Shown here piece by piece: positions 9,034-17,319 of a stretch of DNA of 64,000 nucleotides (positions within the stretch are counted from its first letter, which is position 1; the number at the start of each line of letters is the position of its first letter). The position numbers were made by a program, and so were the translations under genes. The DNA is from Leptolyngbya sp. FACHB-321 (GTDB taxonomy: Bacteria > Cyanobacteriota > Cyanobacteriia > Leptolyngbyales > Leptolyngbyaceae), in the NCBI RefSeq assembly GCF_014695975.1, contig NZ_JACJPI010000084.1:124001-188000 (forward strand), read 5' to 3'. The notes under the pieces were generated by a model. It was not told the origin of the DNA. It worked only from the letters and a program-made list of their open reading frames with translations, and ran no database searches.

Positions 9034-9909
9034 ATGTTTCAGCGTTTAATAATCTGTACAGACTTTTCGGACGGACTGCACCGCCTCGCAAGCTTCGTGT
9101 CTAGCTTTGCAGAAGGTGGTGTGAAGCAGCTTGTCTTTTTGCATAGTGTTCCGTATGTTGAGCGCAACAACGTTCCACGGATTAATGAGGAAGGGATCAA
9201 GCAGGCACAGGAACGCTTGAGCACTGCGCTGAAAAACCTTCCTCCGGGCATTGATGTACAAGTGGAAGTCGAGTGTGGTAATCCGGTTGACTTGATCTTA
9301 AAGGTAGCTAATAAATATGCGGCAGATCTAGTGCTCACTGGCACCCCAACCCGCAGCCTTCTGGCAGAAAAATTCTTTGGTAGTACGACTGTCGCGCTGG
9401 TACAACGGTTGACAGTGCCCTTGATGGTGATGCGTCCGCAGTTGATTGCAACTTATACAGCGGAGGAATTGTCTTTGCGCTGCCGTCATCTGTGCCGCTA
9501 CTTACTAGTGCCTTACCATGGAAGTCCTGCCTCAAAGTATTTGGTGCAGCAACTGAAGCAAAGCTTTCAACCGTCGATCGAGTTACAGCTACACCTATGT
9601 TGGGTTGTGGATGGGATGCGACGGCGCGACGTGCCTACCGACCATCAGCTTGCCAGCGCACGTAAAGAACTGGAGACGATTGCCGCTGAACTAAGAACGG
9701 CAGACATAACGATCGATCCGGTCGAAGTTCGGGAAGGCGACCCACTGACAGAAGTATTGGCAGCAGCACAGGAAGCCAATGTCAGCGCGATCGTTACGTC
9801 CTCAAGCGTACCCAATAAGCTGTTGAGTTGGTCTGCACCACAGTTTACAGACGAGCTGTTGCGTCGGAGTTGGCATCCAATTATCTACTTCCCACCGTCG
9901 CGACAGTAA
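9034..9909 (+). CDS. Tandem-domain universal stress protein
   Basis: A 291-residue protein with two UspA-like Rossmann folds. The first domain (1-135) begins RLIICTDFSDGLHRLASFV and contains TGTPTRSLLAEKFFGSTT, which resembles the G-x2-G-x9-G(S/T) ATP-binding loop. The second (about 155-291) begins YLLVPYHGSPASKYLVQQL and ends with VTSSSVPNKL and a degenerate loop without the glycines, so probably only domain 1 binds nucleotide. Such proteins aid survival under stress by poorly defined mechanisms. It stands alone between nblA and the signalling cluster. Confidence 0.88.
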   Translation: MFQRLIICTDFSDGLHRLASFVSSFAEGGVKQLVFLHSVPYVERNNVPRINEEGIKQAQERLSTALKNLPPGIDVQVEVECGNPVDLILKVANKYAADLVLTGTPTRSLLAEKFFGSTTVALVQRLTVPLMVMRPQLIATYTAEELSLRCRHLCRYLLVPYHGSPASKYLVQQLKQSFQPSIELQLHLCWVVDGMRRRDVPTDHQLASARKELETIAAELRTADITIDPVEVREGDPLTEVLAAAQEANVSAIVTSSSVPNKLLSWSAPQFTDELLRRSWHPIIYFPPSRQ

Positions 9910-10040
9910 GTAGAAAGGCTAAATCAAACACCACTGAAGGACCGGGTTTCGACTGCGCTCAACCTGCCGACACGCAGGACTAAGAGCATTGAGCGAAGTC
10001 GAGATGTGTCTCTATCAATAATTACGCCCAGCGACTTAGA
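9909..10040. repeat. Dispersed palindromic repeat, copy A
   Basis: This stretch shares long collinear matches with 37461-37614: AGTAG-AAGGCTAAAT at the left edge, CCGGGTTTCRACTGCGYTC, then CCGACAYRCAGGACTRAGAGC, and ATTACGCCCAGC-ACTTAGA at the right edge. Internally it contains the inverted pair TCGACTGCGCTCAA / TTGAGCGAAGTCGA, so it can fold into a hairpin. It starts at the very end of the universal stress protein gene. Confidence 0.82.
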
Positions 10041-10064
10041 AGCATTGCAACCTGTCCTTACACT

Positions 10065-10083
10065 TGATCAAAAATTTTGATCA
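10065..10083. promoter_or_regulatory. 19-bp palindrome TGATCAAAA-A-TTTTGATCA
   Basis: Perfect 9-bp arms around one central base, 217 bp upstream of the histidine kinase start. It could be an operator, or the outer edge of the neighbouring dispersed repeat. No -35/-10 pair can be placed with confidence. Confidence 0.4.
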
Positions 10084-10299
10084 GAGCTGCACTGGGTGGA
10101 ATATATTGCCGTAGTCCCTTTTAGGTCTAGTGCAGGGTTTGACAAAGCAGCAGGCGATCGACGTAGAAGCAGTGGCACTACGACTACCAGCCAGTAGTGG
10201 CGTGGGAAATAAGATTTACAACATTAAGATCTGTTCGCTTTAAAGTTTTGAAGGGTTGGGTCAACAATTAAAGAGACTTGTCTGCATAGCTGTACTGAA

Positions 10300-11934
10300 G
10301 TGTCTCAACCGTCTTCTCAAAAATTCACAGCGTCTGAGGCTCAGAAAGCCAAACAGTACGAATCCATGCAGGCAGAGCTACGCAAGCAGCAGCAACAGAT
10401 GGCACTGTTTGGTGAAGTGACGCTCAAAATTCGGCAGTCGCTTCAGCTCGAAGATATTTTGCATACGACTGTGACAGAGGTGCAGCGCCTTTTGCAAGTC
10501 GATCGCGTGTTGATTTACCATGTCTTACCTGATCACACTGGCAAGACCATTAGCGAGGCAGTGTCGCCAGAGTATCCGGCACTAATGCATTTAGAGTTTC
10601 CCGAAGAAGCGTTTCCTCAAGACTATCAGCAGCTTTATGCTCAAGGACGAGTGCGGACGATCGCCAACGTACGCGATCCGACCGCTGGTTTAGCGACTTG
10701 TTTAGTGAAATTTGTGGAGCAATTTGGCATCAAAGCAAAGTTAATTGTGCCGATCGTCCAGACGCTTACAGTTCAAACTCACGGTAATGCTCTTGTTCAG
10801 CAGCACCTCTGGGGTTTGTTAATTGCCCATCAATGCCAGAGCACCCGACAGTGGGTCGAGTTTGAGCGAGAGCTCATGCAACAACTGGCAGTGCATATCA
10901 GCCTTGCCCTCTCGCAAGCACAACGGCTAAAACAACTGGAAGCAGTTATAGAAGCCCGTACCGCAGACCTGCAAGCAGCTCAACACAATTTGCAGCAGGA
11001 AAGCAACGGGCGGATGCAAGCAGAAGCTGCCCTACGTCAAAACAATGAGTGCCTAGCTATCATCAGCCACGAACTGCGAACACCGCTAACCTCCTTGCAC
11101 AGTGCCCTCAAAATTTTGGCGACTGGGCGTTTAGGCAACCTCTCAGCCAAAGGGCAACAAATGCTGACGATCGCGGATGCCAGCACTGAAAGGCTTGTGC
11201 GGCTAGTCAACAACGTACTCGATTTACAGCGGATTGAGTCTGGTAACCTCATGATGCAACGACAAGCGTGTAATGCCGCCTACCTGCTCACTCAGGCAGC
11301 AGAGGCAATGCAACCGATGGCAATGCAACACGGCATTACCCTGGTGACCCAGCTAGAAGATATTTCTGTCTGGGCGGATGCTGATTACATTCTGCAAACG
11401 CTGACCAATCTACTTAGCAATGCCATCAAGTTTTCACCCCCATATGGCAAGGTCTGGTTGAGCGTTGCCCGTTCCGATGCCCTCTCTCCGTACCCTGCAC
11501 CCGCTCAGCAAAACATCTCGATGGTGGGTTCAACTGAAAGCCACGATCGTAGCCTAGACGAAACCCTACACCTCATACCCAAGCCCGTTCGGCTGCATAC
11601 TCACGCCGAAACCCAAGCCCGTTCAGCTGAGTTCATGTCGAAGCCACTCCCCACTCCCGTTCGGCTGAGCGCTCACGTCGAAGCCCACTCCCCGCTCCCT
11701 GAAGCAGTCTTCCGTATCCGTGATGAGGGGCAAGGCATCCCAGAGAATCAACTAGAACGTATTTTTGAGCGGTTCCAACAGGTCGATGCCTCCGATTCTC
11801 GCCAGAAAGGGGGCACGGGCTTAGGGTTAGCAATTTGCCGCAACGTTATTGAGCAACACAGCGGCAAGATTTGGGCTGAAAGCACCCTGGGCTGTGGCAG
11901 CACCTTTGTGTTCACCCTGCCTATGCCCAGGTAG
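10300..11934 (+). CDS. Sensor histidine kinase with cyanobacteriochrome-like GAF domain
   Basis: A 544-residue cytoplasmic kinase starting at GTG 10300. Order: short coiled coil (15-40), GAF domain (about 45-210), coiled-coil linker, HisKA with the phospho-acceptor His257 in SHELRTPL, and HATPase with N-box TNLLSNAIKF and G-boxes RDEGQGIP and GGTGLGLAI. The GAF matches the phytochrome/cyanobacteriochrome type (GRVRTIANV, LIVPIVQ, LWGLLIAHQC). Cys134 falls where bilin-binding GAFs have their Cys, but the following residue is Leu135 rather than the usual His. About 70 residues (roughly 395-468), encoded by repeat-like DNA, interrupt the ATPase domain between the N-box strand and the G1 box. Two response regulators and pcyA follow on the same strand. 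Confidence 0.92.
   Translation: MSQPSSQKFTASEAQKAKQYESMQAELRKQQQQMALFGEVTLKIRQSLQLEDILHTTVTEVQRLLQVDRVLIYHVLPDHTGKTISEAVSPEYPALMHLEFPEEAFPQDYQQLYAQGRVRTIANVRDPTAGLATCLVKFVEQFGIKAKLIVPIVQTLTVQTHGNALVQQHLWGLLIAHQCQSTRQWVEFERELMQQLAVHISLALSQAQRLKQLEAVIEARTADLQAAQHNLQQESNGRMQAEAALRQNNECLAIISHELRTPLTSLHSALKILATGRLGNLSAKGQQMLTIADASTERLVRLVNNVLDLQRIESGNLMMQRQACNAAYLLTQAAEAMQPMAMQHGITLVTQLEDISVWADADYILQTLTNLLSNAIKFSPPYGKVWLSVARSDALSPYPAPAQQNISMVGSTESHDRSLDETLHLIPKPVRLHTHAETQARSAEFMSKPLPTPVRLSAHVEAHSPLPEAVFRIRDEGQGIPENQLERIFERFQQVDASDSRQKGGTGLGLAICRNVIEQHSGKIWAESTLGCGSTFVFTLPMPR
11584..11685. repeat. Three imperfect palindromic repeat units inside the histidine kinase gene
   Basis: Three copies of a unit beginning CCCGTTCGGCTG and ending CACGTCGAAGCC start at 11584, 11618 and 11656. 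Unit 3 is nearly palindromic around TGAGCGCTCA. The pattern resembles the TTCGACTGCGCTCA core of the dispersed repeat at 9909-10040. All units are translated in frame. Confidence 0.75.
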
Positions 11935-12129
11935 AGACGCGTAGACAGGCGCTTCCTCCGATGCTCCTACCAAATGCCCTAATGCCCTAGCTCGAACCGT
12001 TTGCAACACGCTGTGACTAGCAGTTCTTACCTAGACGGAAGGACACCTTGCAGCCTAGATTCATTAGCTGCACCACAATTGCCGAGAAAAGGCTATATGC
12101 TCATTCCCAATCTCAGGTAGTGGAAACTC

Positions 12130-12504
12130 ATGCCCACCAAACGAATCTTAATTATTGATGATGAAGAAACCATTCAAACCGTAGTGCAATTTGGCATCCA
12201 GATGAGCGCAGGATGGGACGTTTTGCTTGCCAGTTCGGGGGCGCAAGGCATTGTCATTGCCCAGACTGAACAACCCGATGTCATTTTGTTGGATGTTGTG
12301 ATGCCTGCTATGGATGGTCTTGCAACGTTCAAAGCGCTCCGATCTCATCTTGCGACAAAACATATTCCTGTAATCTTTTTAACGGCTAAGGTGCAAACGG
12401 CAGCAAGGGGTCAATTCGATGGCTTGGGAATCAGTGGTGTCATCACAAAACCATTCAATGCACTGCATTTACCAGAGCAAATTGCCCGCATTCTCCATTG
12501 GTAG
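12130..12504 (+). CDS. Single-domain response regulator (CheY-like)
   Basis: A 124-residue stand-alone receiver. The acidic pocket is Asp10/Asp11, the phospho-acceptor is Asp55 in VILLDVVMP, and the conserved Thr and Lys appear in FLTAK, with a second KPF near the end. It has no output domain, so it should act by phospho-relay or protein contact. It lies 195 bp after the kinase and its stop is 9 bp before the ATG of the next regulator, which makes it a likely partner of both. Confidence 0.92.
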   Translation: MPTKRILIIDDEETIQTVVQFGIQMSAGWDVLLASSGAQGIVIAQTEQPDVILLDVVMPAMDGLATFKALRSHLATKHIPVIFLTAKVQTAARGQFDGLGISGVITKPFNALHLPEQIARILHW

Positions 12505-12512
12505 CGATCGCC

Positions 12513-14468
12513 ATGAAAATTCTGCTGGTTGAAGATGATGATGTCCTGATCAAGGTGCTGACGAAAACGCTGAAGGCACATCACTACATTATTGATGCTG
12601 TCAAAGATGGGGAGATGGGATGGACTTATGGGTCGACCTTTGAATACGACCTGATTGTGTTGGATGTTGTCTTGCCTAAGCTTGATGGCATTAGCCTATG
12701 CAAACGCTTTCGTGCTGAGGGCTATGTCACCCCTATTTTGCTGCTGACCTCTCAGACGGCAAACTCCGCTAAGGTACAGGGTTTGGATGCGGGAGCGGAT
12801 GACTATGTGGTGAAACCGTTTGATCAGGCTGAACTAGCAGCTCGGATGCGGGCATTGCTACGGCGGGGTAGTCCCAATCCCTTTCCACTGTTGACGTGGG
12901 GTGATTTAATGCTGAACCCCAGCACCTGTGAGGTGAGTTATCGGGGTCAACGCCTTGACCTGACCACAAAGGAATATGAGTTGCTGGAACTGATGCTGAG
13001 AGATACTCAGCACGTTTTTAGCTCAGATGAGTTGCTGGATCATCTGTGGTCGTCAGAAAAGTTTCCGTCTGAGGCAACAGTGCGTTCCCATATTCGGCGG
13101 GTGCGCCACAAATTAGCGGCGATCGGTGCGCCCCAGGACTTTATTGCCACCTTACATGGACGCGGTTATTACTTGAAAGCGCTTCAAACAGAGGTAGCTA
13201 TGCCGACAATAACCCCTCCACCCTTACGATCGCCCTCCCTAGAGGTTGCCTCTGAACCTAAGATTGATTGCTCGCACGACAGTACATCCTCCTTACCCGT
13301 TGACGATCGCTCAACCACTGCTCAACAGCAATATCTTGCCTTTCTCAACGAAACCTGGACGACAACACAGCCCGATAGTATCGACCAGGTAAGAGTTTTG
13401 CTCCAGGCGATCGGAGATTTGCATGCCGACCAACTGACTCCACAACATCAGACGCAGGCACAACACCTGGCACATAAGCTAGCTGGTACTCTGGGCATCT
13501 TTGGCTTGCATAAGGCAGTTCACCTAGCCCGCCAATTGGAGCATTGGTTGGGCGGTCAAGCCCCCCTACCTGCCAACCAGGCACCGTTAATGAAAGGGCT
13601 GGTAACGGCTCTCCAGCAGGAAATCGAGGCTACAAGCCAGATTCAACCGTCTCAAATCCCCAGTGGGCAGTCACCGCTACTCTTACTCTTAAGCGATAAC
13701 GAGTCGTTGAATCATGCGCTCCAAGCCATCGCCGCGAGCCGAGGTGTTCAGGTTGAGCTAGTGTCTCCACTCGCACTGGATACGACCTTGAGTGCACTGG
13801 ATGCCACGATCGACGAGATTGGACAAGCACCTGATGTCATTCTGTTGCACCTGTCCATAGATCGAGCGATGTACAGCCACTTAGGTCAGGCGCAACCGCC
13901 ATCTCTTTTGCAGATTTGCACTCAACGGTATCCAGCTTTGCCGATCATAGTTATGGGCGATCGCCAGGAATGGCGCACTCGGCTAGAGGTGGCACGGCAT
14001 GGTGGCAAGCTCTTTCTAGACACTTCAACGTCACCAGAACAGGTGATTGCTACAGTTGTTGATTTGTTGACACGATCAAAACTGCCCACCAAGGTCATGG
14101 TCGTCGATGACGATCATCATTGGTTACGCACCTTGCCTACCTTACTGAAACCATGGGGATTTAAAGTTACGACCCTGGCTGATCCGCAGCAATTTTGGAC
14201 TGTCTTGCAAGCTGTCACCCCTGATGTTGTGGTTTTGGATGTCAATCTGCCCGAAATCAACGGCTATGAACTGTGTCAGATGCTTCGCAGCGACCCTGAC
14301 TGGCAACGATTACCTGTATTATTTCTAAGTGCGCTGACAGATGCCTCTAGCCAGCAGAAAGCCTTTACCGTTGGCGCAGATGACTACTTACATAAACCGC
14401 TGATGGGAGGGGAATTGGCAACTCGGATTCTGAATCGCTTACAGCGCGTGCAAGCTTATCAGGGTTAA
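12513..14468 (+). CDS. Multi-domain response regulator: REC - OmpR winged helix - Hpt - REC
   Basis: A 651-residue regulator. I start it at ATG 12513 (MKILLVEDDD); an in-frame TTG lies 15 bp upstream. Order: receiver with Asp51, OmpR/PhoB-type winged helix (about 125-225; RSHIRRVRHKL, HGRGYYL), a low-complexity linker, an Hpt domain with His321 in LAHKLAGTLG, a middle domain resembling a receiver without its Asp (about 395-515), and a final receiver with Asp576 in VVVLDVNLP. It can thus be both a DNA-binding regulator and a phospho-transfer intermediate. It follows the single receiver by 8 bp, and pcyA starts 82 bp downstream. Confidence 0.9.
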   Translation: MKILLVEDDDVLIKVLTKTLKAHHYIIDAVKDGEMGWTYGSTFEYDLIVLDVVLPKLDGISLCKRFRAEGYVTPILLLTSQTANSAKVQGLDAGADDYVVKPFDQAELAARMRALLRRGSPNPFPLLTWGDLMLNPSTCEVSYRGQRLDLTTKEYELLELMLRDTQHVFSSDELLDHLWSSEKFPSEATVRSHIRRVRHKLAAIGAPQDFIATLHGRGYYLKALQTEVAMPTITPPPLRSPSLEVASEPKIDCSHDSTSSLPVDDRSTTAQQQYLAFLNETWTTTQPDSIDQVRVLLQAIGDLHADQLTPQHQTQAQHLAHKLAGTLGIFGLHKAVHLARQLEHWLGGQAPLPANQAPLMKGLVTALQQEIEATSQIQPSQIPSGQSPLLLLLSDNESLNHALQAIAASRGVQVELVSPLALDTTLSALDATIDEIGQAPDVILLHLSIDRAMYSHLGQAQPPSLLQICTQRYPALPIIVMGDRQEWRTRLEVARHGGKLFLDTSTSPEQVIATVVDLLTRSKLPTKVMVVDDDHHWLRTLPTLLKPWGFKVTTLADPQQFWTVLQAVTPDVVVLDVNLPEINGYELCQMLRSDPDWQRLPVLFLSALTDASSQQKAFTVGADDYLHKPLMGGELATRILNRLQRVQAYQG

Positions 14469-14550
14469 GATCGCATCGTCTTGGCACTAGCCTTATGTTG
14501 CCTGACACCAAATTATTAGCTACGTATTCAAATAAAACTATTAACAATTT

Positions 14551-15285
14551 ATGGAAGGGTCATTAAGAAGCCGCCAGCATCCTCTGATTTGCCGCTTGGC
14601 GGACACCATTGAAGACGTTTGGCGGCAAAACCTTGATCTGTCGCCGTATAGCGTGCCAGAGGATTTGGGCTATATCGAGGGCAGTTTGGAAGGTGAACGC
14701 TTAACGATCGAAAACCATTGCTATCAAACGCCACAATTTCGCAAACTGCATTTAGAACTGGCGCAAGTAAGCAACGGCTTAGATATTCTCCACTGTGTCA
14801 TGTTCCCCAAGCCGGAGTATGCGCTGCCAATCTTTGGTACCGATCTGGTAGGGACTCTCCGTGGTGGCATCAGTGCTGCAATCGCCGATCTGTCGCCCAT
14901 CCGAATCGATCGTACCCTGCCCGATCGCTACCAGCAGGAGTTAGCAGCGCTGACTAAACCCCAGTTTTCGCAGCCACGCGACTTGCCAGAGTGGGGCAAT
15001 ATTTTTTCGGATTTTTGTCTGTTTGTGCGTCCGGCTAGCGATCAAGAAGAGGAGCAATTTCTCGATCGGGTACGTGCTTTCCTTACCCTCCACTGCCAGA
15101 TTGCTAGCAGCGCAACGCCCCTAACTGCACCACTCGATATTCATGACGTTCTAGTTGGGCAACAAAACTACTGTACGAAACAACAGCAAAACGATAAAAC
15201 CCGCCGCGTGCTGGAAAAAGCCTTTGGCAGCGAGTGGGCTGATCGCTACATGAACACCATGCTTTTTGACTACGTAGCAGTTTGA
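14551..15285 (+). CDS. pcyA: Phycocyanobilin:ferredoxin oxidoreductase PcyA
   Basis: PcyA reduces biliverdin IXalpha by four electrons from ferredoxin to phycocyanobilin, the chromophore of phycobilisomes, phytochromes and cyanobacteriochromes. The 244-residue product has the family length. The catalytic pair is visible as His81 (DILHCVMFPKPEY) and Asp98 (FGTDLVG), equivalent to His88 and Asp105 of the Synechocystis enzyme. The start ATG 14551 lies 82 bp after the response regulator, so it may share that transcript. Confidence 0.97.
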   Translation: MEGSLRSRQHPLICRLADTIEDVWRQNLDLSPYSVPEDLGYIEGSLEGERLTIENHCYQTPQFRKLHLELAQVSNGLDILHCVMFPKPEYALPIFGTDLVGTLRGGISAAIADLSPIRIDRTLPDRYQQELAALTKPQFSQPRDLPEWGNIFSDFCLFVRPASDQEEEQFLDRVRAFLTLHCQIASSATPLTAPLDIHDVLVGQQNYCTKQQQNDKTRRVLEKAFGSEWADRYMNTMLFDYVAV

Positions 15286-15326
15286 TGAGCAACGGTTGAG
15301 TTTAAATCAGCACTCAGCACCGTACA

Positions 15327-16193
15327 TTAGTGTTCCAGATTCGCCAACCAGCTTTCTAACGCTGGCAAACCGGAAAAATCCAACAACGCCTCACCGAAAT
15401 CTTCTAGTTGAGCGATCGACAAACCCTGAATCTGGTGCTGCAACGCTTGTGGGACAGTACCCAAGTGTTGGGTTAGCTGCCGCACAATTAAGTTAACCTC
15501 TGCTTACAGTCCTTCCTGCAATCCCTGCTGCAACCCCTGCTGCAATCCTTCCTGCAATCCCTCTCGAAGAATTTCTTGATAGATGACAGATTCTTTCATA
15601 GTGGCGCTCCGAAAAAATTGATGAATTTGTTCGCTATCAAAGACTAAGCCTGCAAGTAACTGGGCGCAGGTTGAGATCGTTTACCACAGACTGCTTGGCT
15701 CGATTATATTCACCTGCGCTGCCACTTGTTGTAATAAAGCAGCAGGCACGTCTGTTTGCGTGAGAACGGCTAAAGGTAGCAAACTGGGAATGCTCAACAG
15801 GGTTGTAGGTTCCTCTTCCCAGATCCGGATTACCCGGTGGCGGTGAGCGGTTTTGGTAGCAGTGAAGCGATCGATGAAGACGGCTTCTGAAGTGGTTGGT
15901 TTAAGGAAAATAACGACCTGTTCAACCTCACAATTGTACTGACGGTAAAACCTCACCCAATAGTCCAGCATTCTGATTGGGAGAGAAGGGCTGGAATGTG
16001 GCAATGTTTGAAACTCTAAATGCAAAATTTGGTTGCTTGCCCGCAAAAAGATGACTGAATCTGCTCGAACTGGCTTAAGGCTCAACTCAGTTTTGAGAAT
16101 TTGAACATCTGTTGAAGCGGTGCCAAGCAACCACTGAGCAGACGTTTCAGGATCTTACTCAACTAGATATTTGAGTGTGTTGTCATATGCCAT
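15327..16193 (-). pseudogene. Rpn/PD-(D/E)XK transposase-like nuclease, broken by three TAA codons
   Basis: Read leftward from ATG 16193, one frame runs 288 codons to a TAA at 15327-15329 and looks like the cyanobacterial Rpn family (PD-(D/E)XK fold): MAYDNTLKYLVE, then DPETSAQWLLG, ILHLEFQT, MLDYWVRFYRQY, and a C-terminal (GLQQ/GLQE) repeat. It is interrupted by in-frame TAA at 16155-16157, 15681-15683 and 15504-15506. No indel is needed to explain the sequence; each TAA could be a C-to-T change from CAA. Upstream and downstream frames agree exactly, so this is a young pseudogene. The longest intact piece spans 15681-16130. Confidence 0.85.
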
Positions 16194-16222
16194 ACAAAAG
16201 TGAGAAAACGACCCATCCAGCA

Positions 16223-17173
16223 TCAGCGCGGTACTGGCACTTGGCTTAATAAGGCACCAATCACTGCATCCACTTGAAGTCCGTCCAACTGCGCTTCGGG
16301 GCGCAAAATAAAGCGATGTCGTAAGGTTGGTGGGGCGATCGCTTTGATATCATCTGGTGTCACGAAATCGCGCCCGCTTAGCCAGGCATTTGCCTTACTT
16401 GCCTGGAGCCATGCCACTGCCGATCGCGGGGAAGCCCCCAATGCCAGATCAGGGTGCTGGCGCGATCGCTGCACCAGTCCCAGCAAATAATCAATTAAGG
16501 GGTCAGTTACTTTCACCGATCGTACTGCCTGCCTTGCCGCCAAAATTTGTTCGACTGAGAGTAATGGTTTTAGCTTTACCAGGTCTAAGCGCTTAGTTTG
16601 CAAACCTGTTTGGCTATTCAGCAACATTTGTTTCTCTGCTTTTGGCTCGGGGTACGCCACGATAAGCTTAAAGAGAAAGCGATCGAGTTGCGCTTCTGGT
16701 AGCGGGTACGTACCTTCAAATTCGAGTGAGTTTTGCGTCGCAACGACCCAAAACAGCTCTGGTAGCGCCAAACTCTGCCCATCCAGCGTCACTTGCTGTT
16801 CTTCCATTGCTTCTAGCAGCGCTGCCTGAGTTTTGGGCGGTGTGCGGTTCACCTCATCTGCTAGCAAAAACTGGGTAAAAACAGGTCCTTTTTTAAGGGT
16901 GAAGTTTTTAGTATTCAGGTCAAAGATGTTTGTGCCGAGAATGTCGGAGGGTAGGATGTCGGGCGTAAGCTGAATGCGGCGAAAGTCTGCCTGCACCAAT
17001 TGCGCCAGCACCTTGACTAGCAGCGTTTTGCCCGTTCCTGGTACGCCTTCTAAAATGACGTGCCCACCCGCTAGCAGCGCAACCATAAATTGGTGCACTA
17101 GAGCAGTCTGCCCAACTACAACCTGGCTAAGGGCTTTGGAGAGGCGATCGAAGGTGTCGTTAAGTTCAGACAT
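16223..17173 (-). CDS. MoxR-family AAA+ ATPase
   Basis: A 316-residue AAA+ chaperone-like ATPase. Walker A is GVPGTGKTLL (about residue 43), Walker B is FLLADEVNRTPPKTQ, and sensor 1 is WVVATQNSLE; the C-terminal lid covers about 230-316. MoxR proteins usually help mature or assemble metal- or MIDAS-containing partners. In cyanobacteria and many bacteria they sit next to DUF58, DUF4129 and DUF4350 genes, as here with the last two. It is the third gene of a leftward set, separated from the DUF4350 gene by 146 bp of purine-rich repeat DNA. Confidence 0.93.
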   Translation of the reverse strand: MSELNDTFDRLSKALSQVVVGQTALVHQFMVALLAGGHVILEGVPGTGKTLLVKVLAQLVQADFRRIQLTPDILPSDILGTNIFDLNTKNFTLKKGPVFTQFLLADEVNRTPPKTQAALLEAMEEQQVTLDGQSLALPELFWVVATQNSLEFEGTYPLPEAQLDRFLFKLIVAYPEPKAEKQMLLNSQTGLQTKRLDLVKLKPLLSVEQILAARQAVRSVKVTDPLIDYLLGLVQRSRQHPDLALGASPRSAVAWLQASKANAWLSGRDFVTPDDIKAIAPPTLRHRFILRPEAQLDGLQVDAVIGALLSQVPVPR

Positions 17174-17319
17174 GAGGAGGTAAGGGGTGAAGAAGTAGAG
17201 GAGTGAAGGAGTTAGAAAGGCAGAGGAAGCTGGGGAGACTGAAAAAGCAGGAGAGGCAGGGGAAGGGAGGGAACTTGAATGAACTCAAAACTTTTATCCT
17301 TTAGCCCTCCTCCCTGCCG

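Noticed and set aside
15296-15496. Rightward 66-codon frame after pcyA
   Set aside because: It is the antisense of the Rpn-family pseudogene end and resembles no protein.
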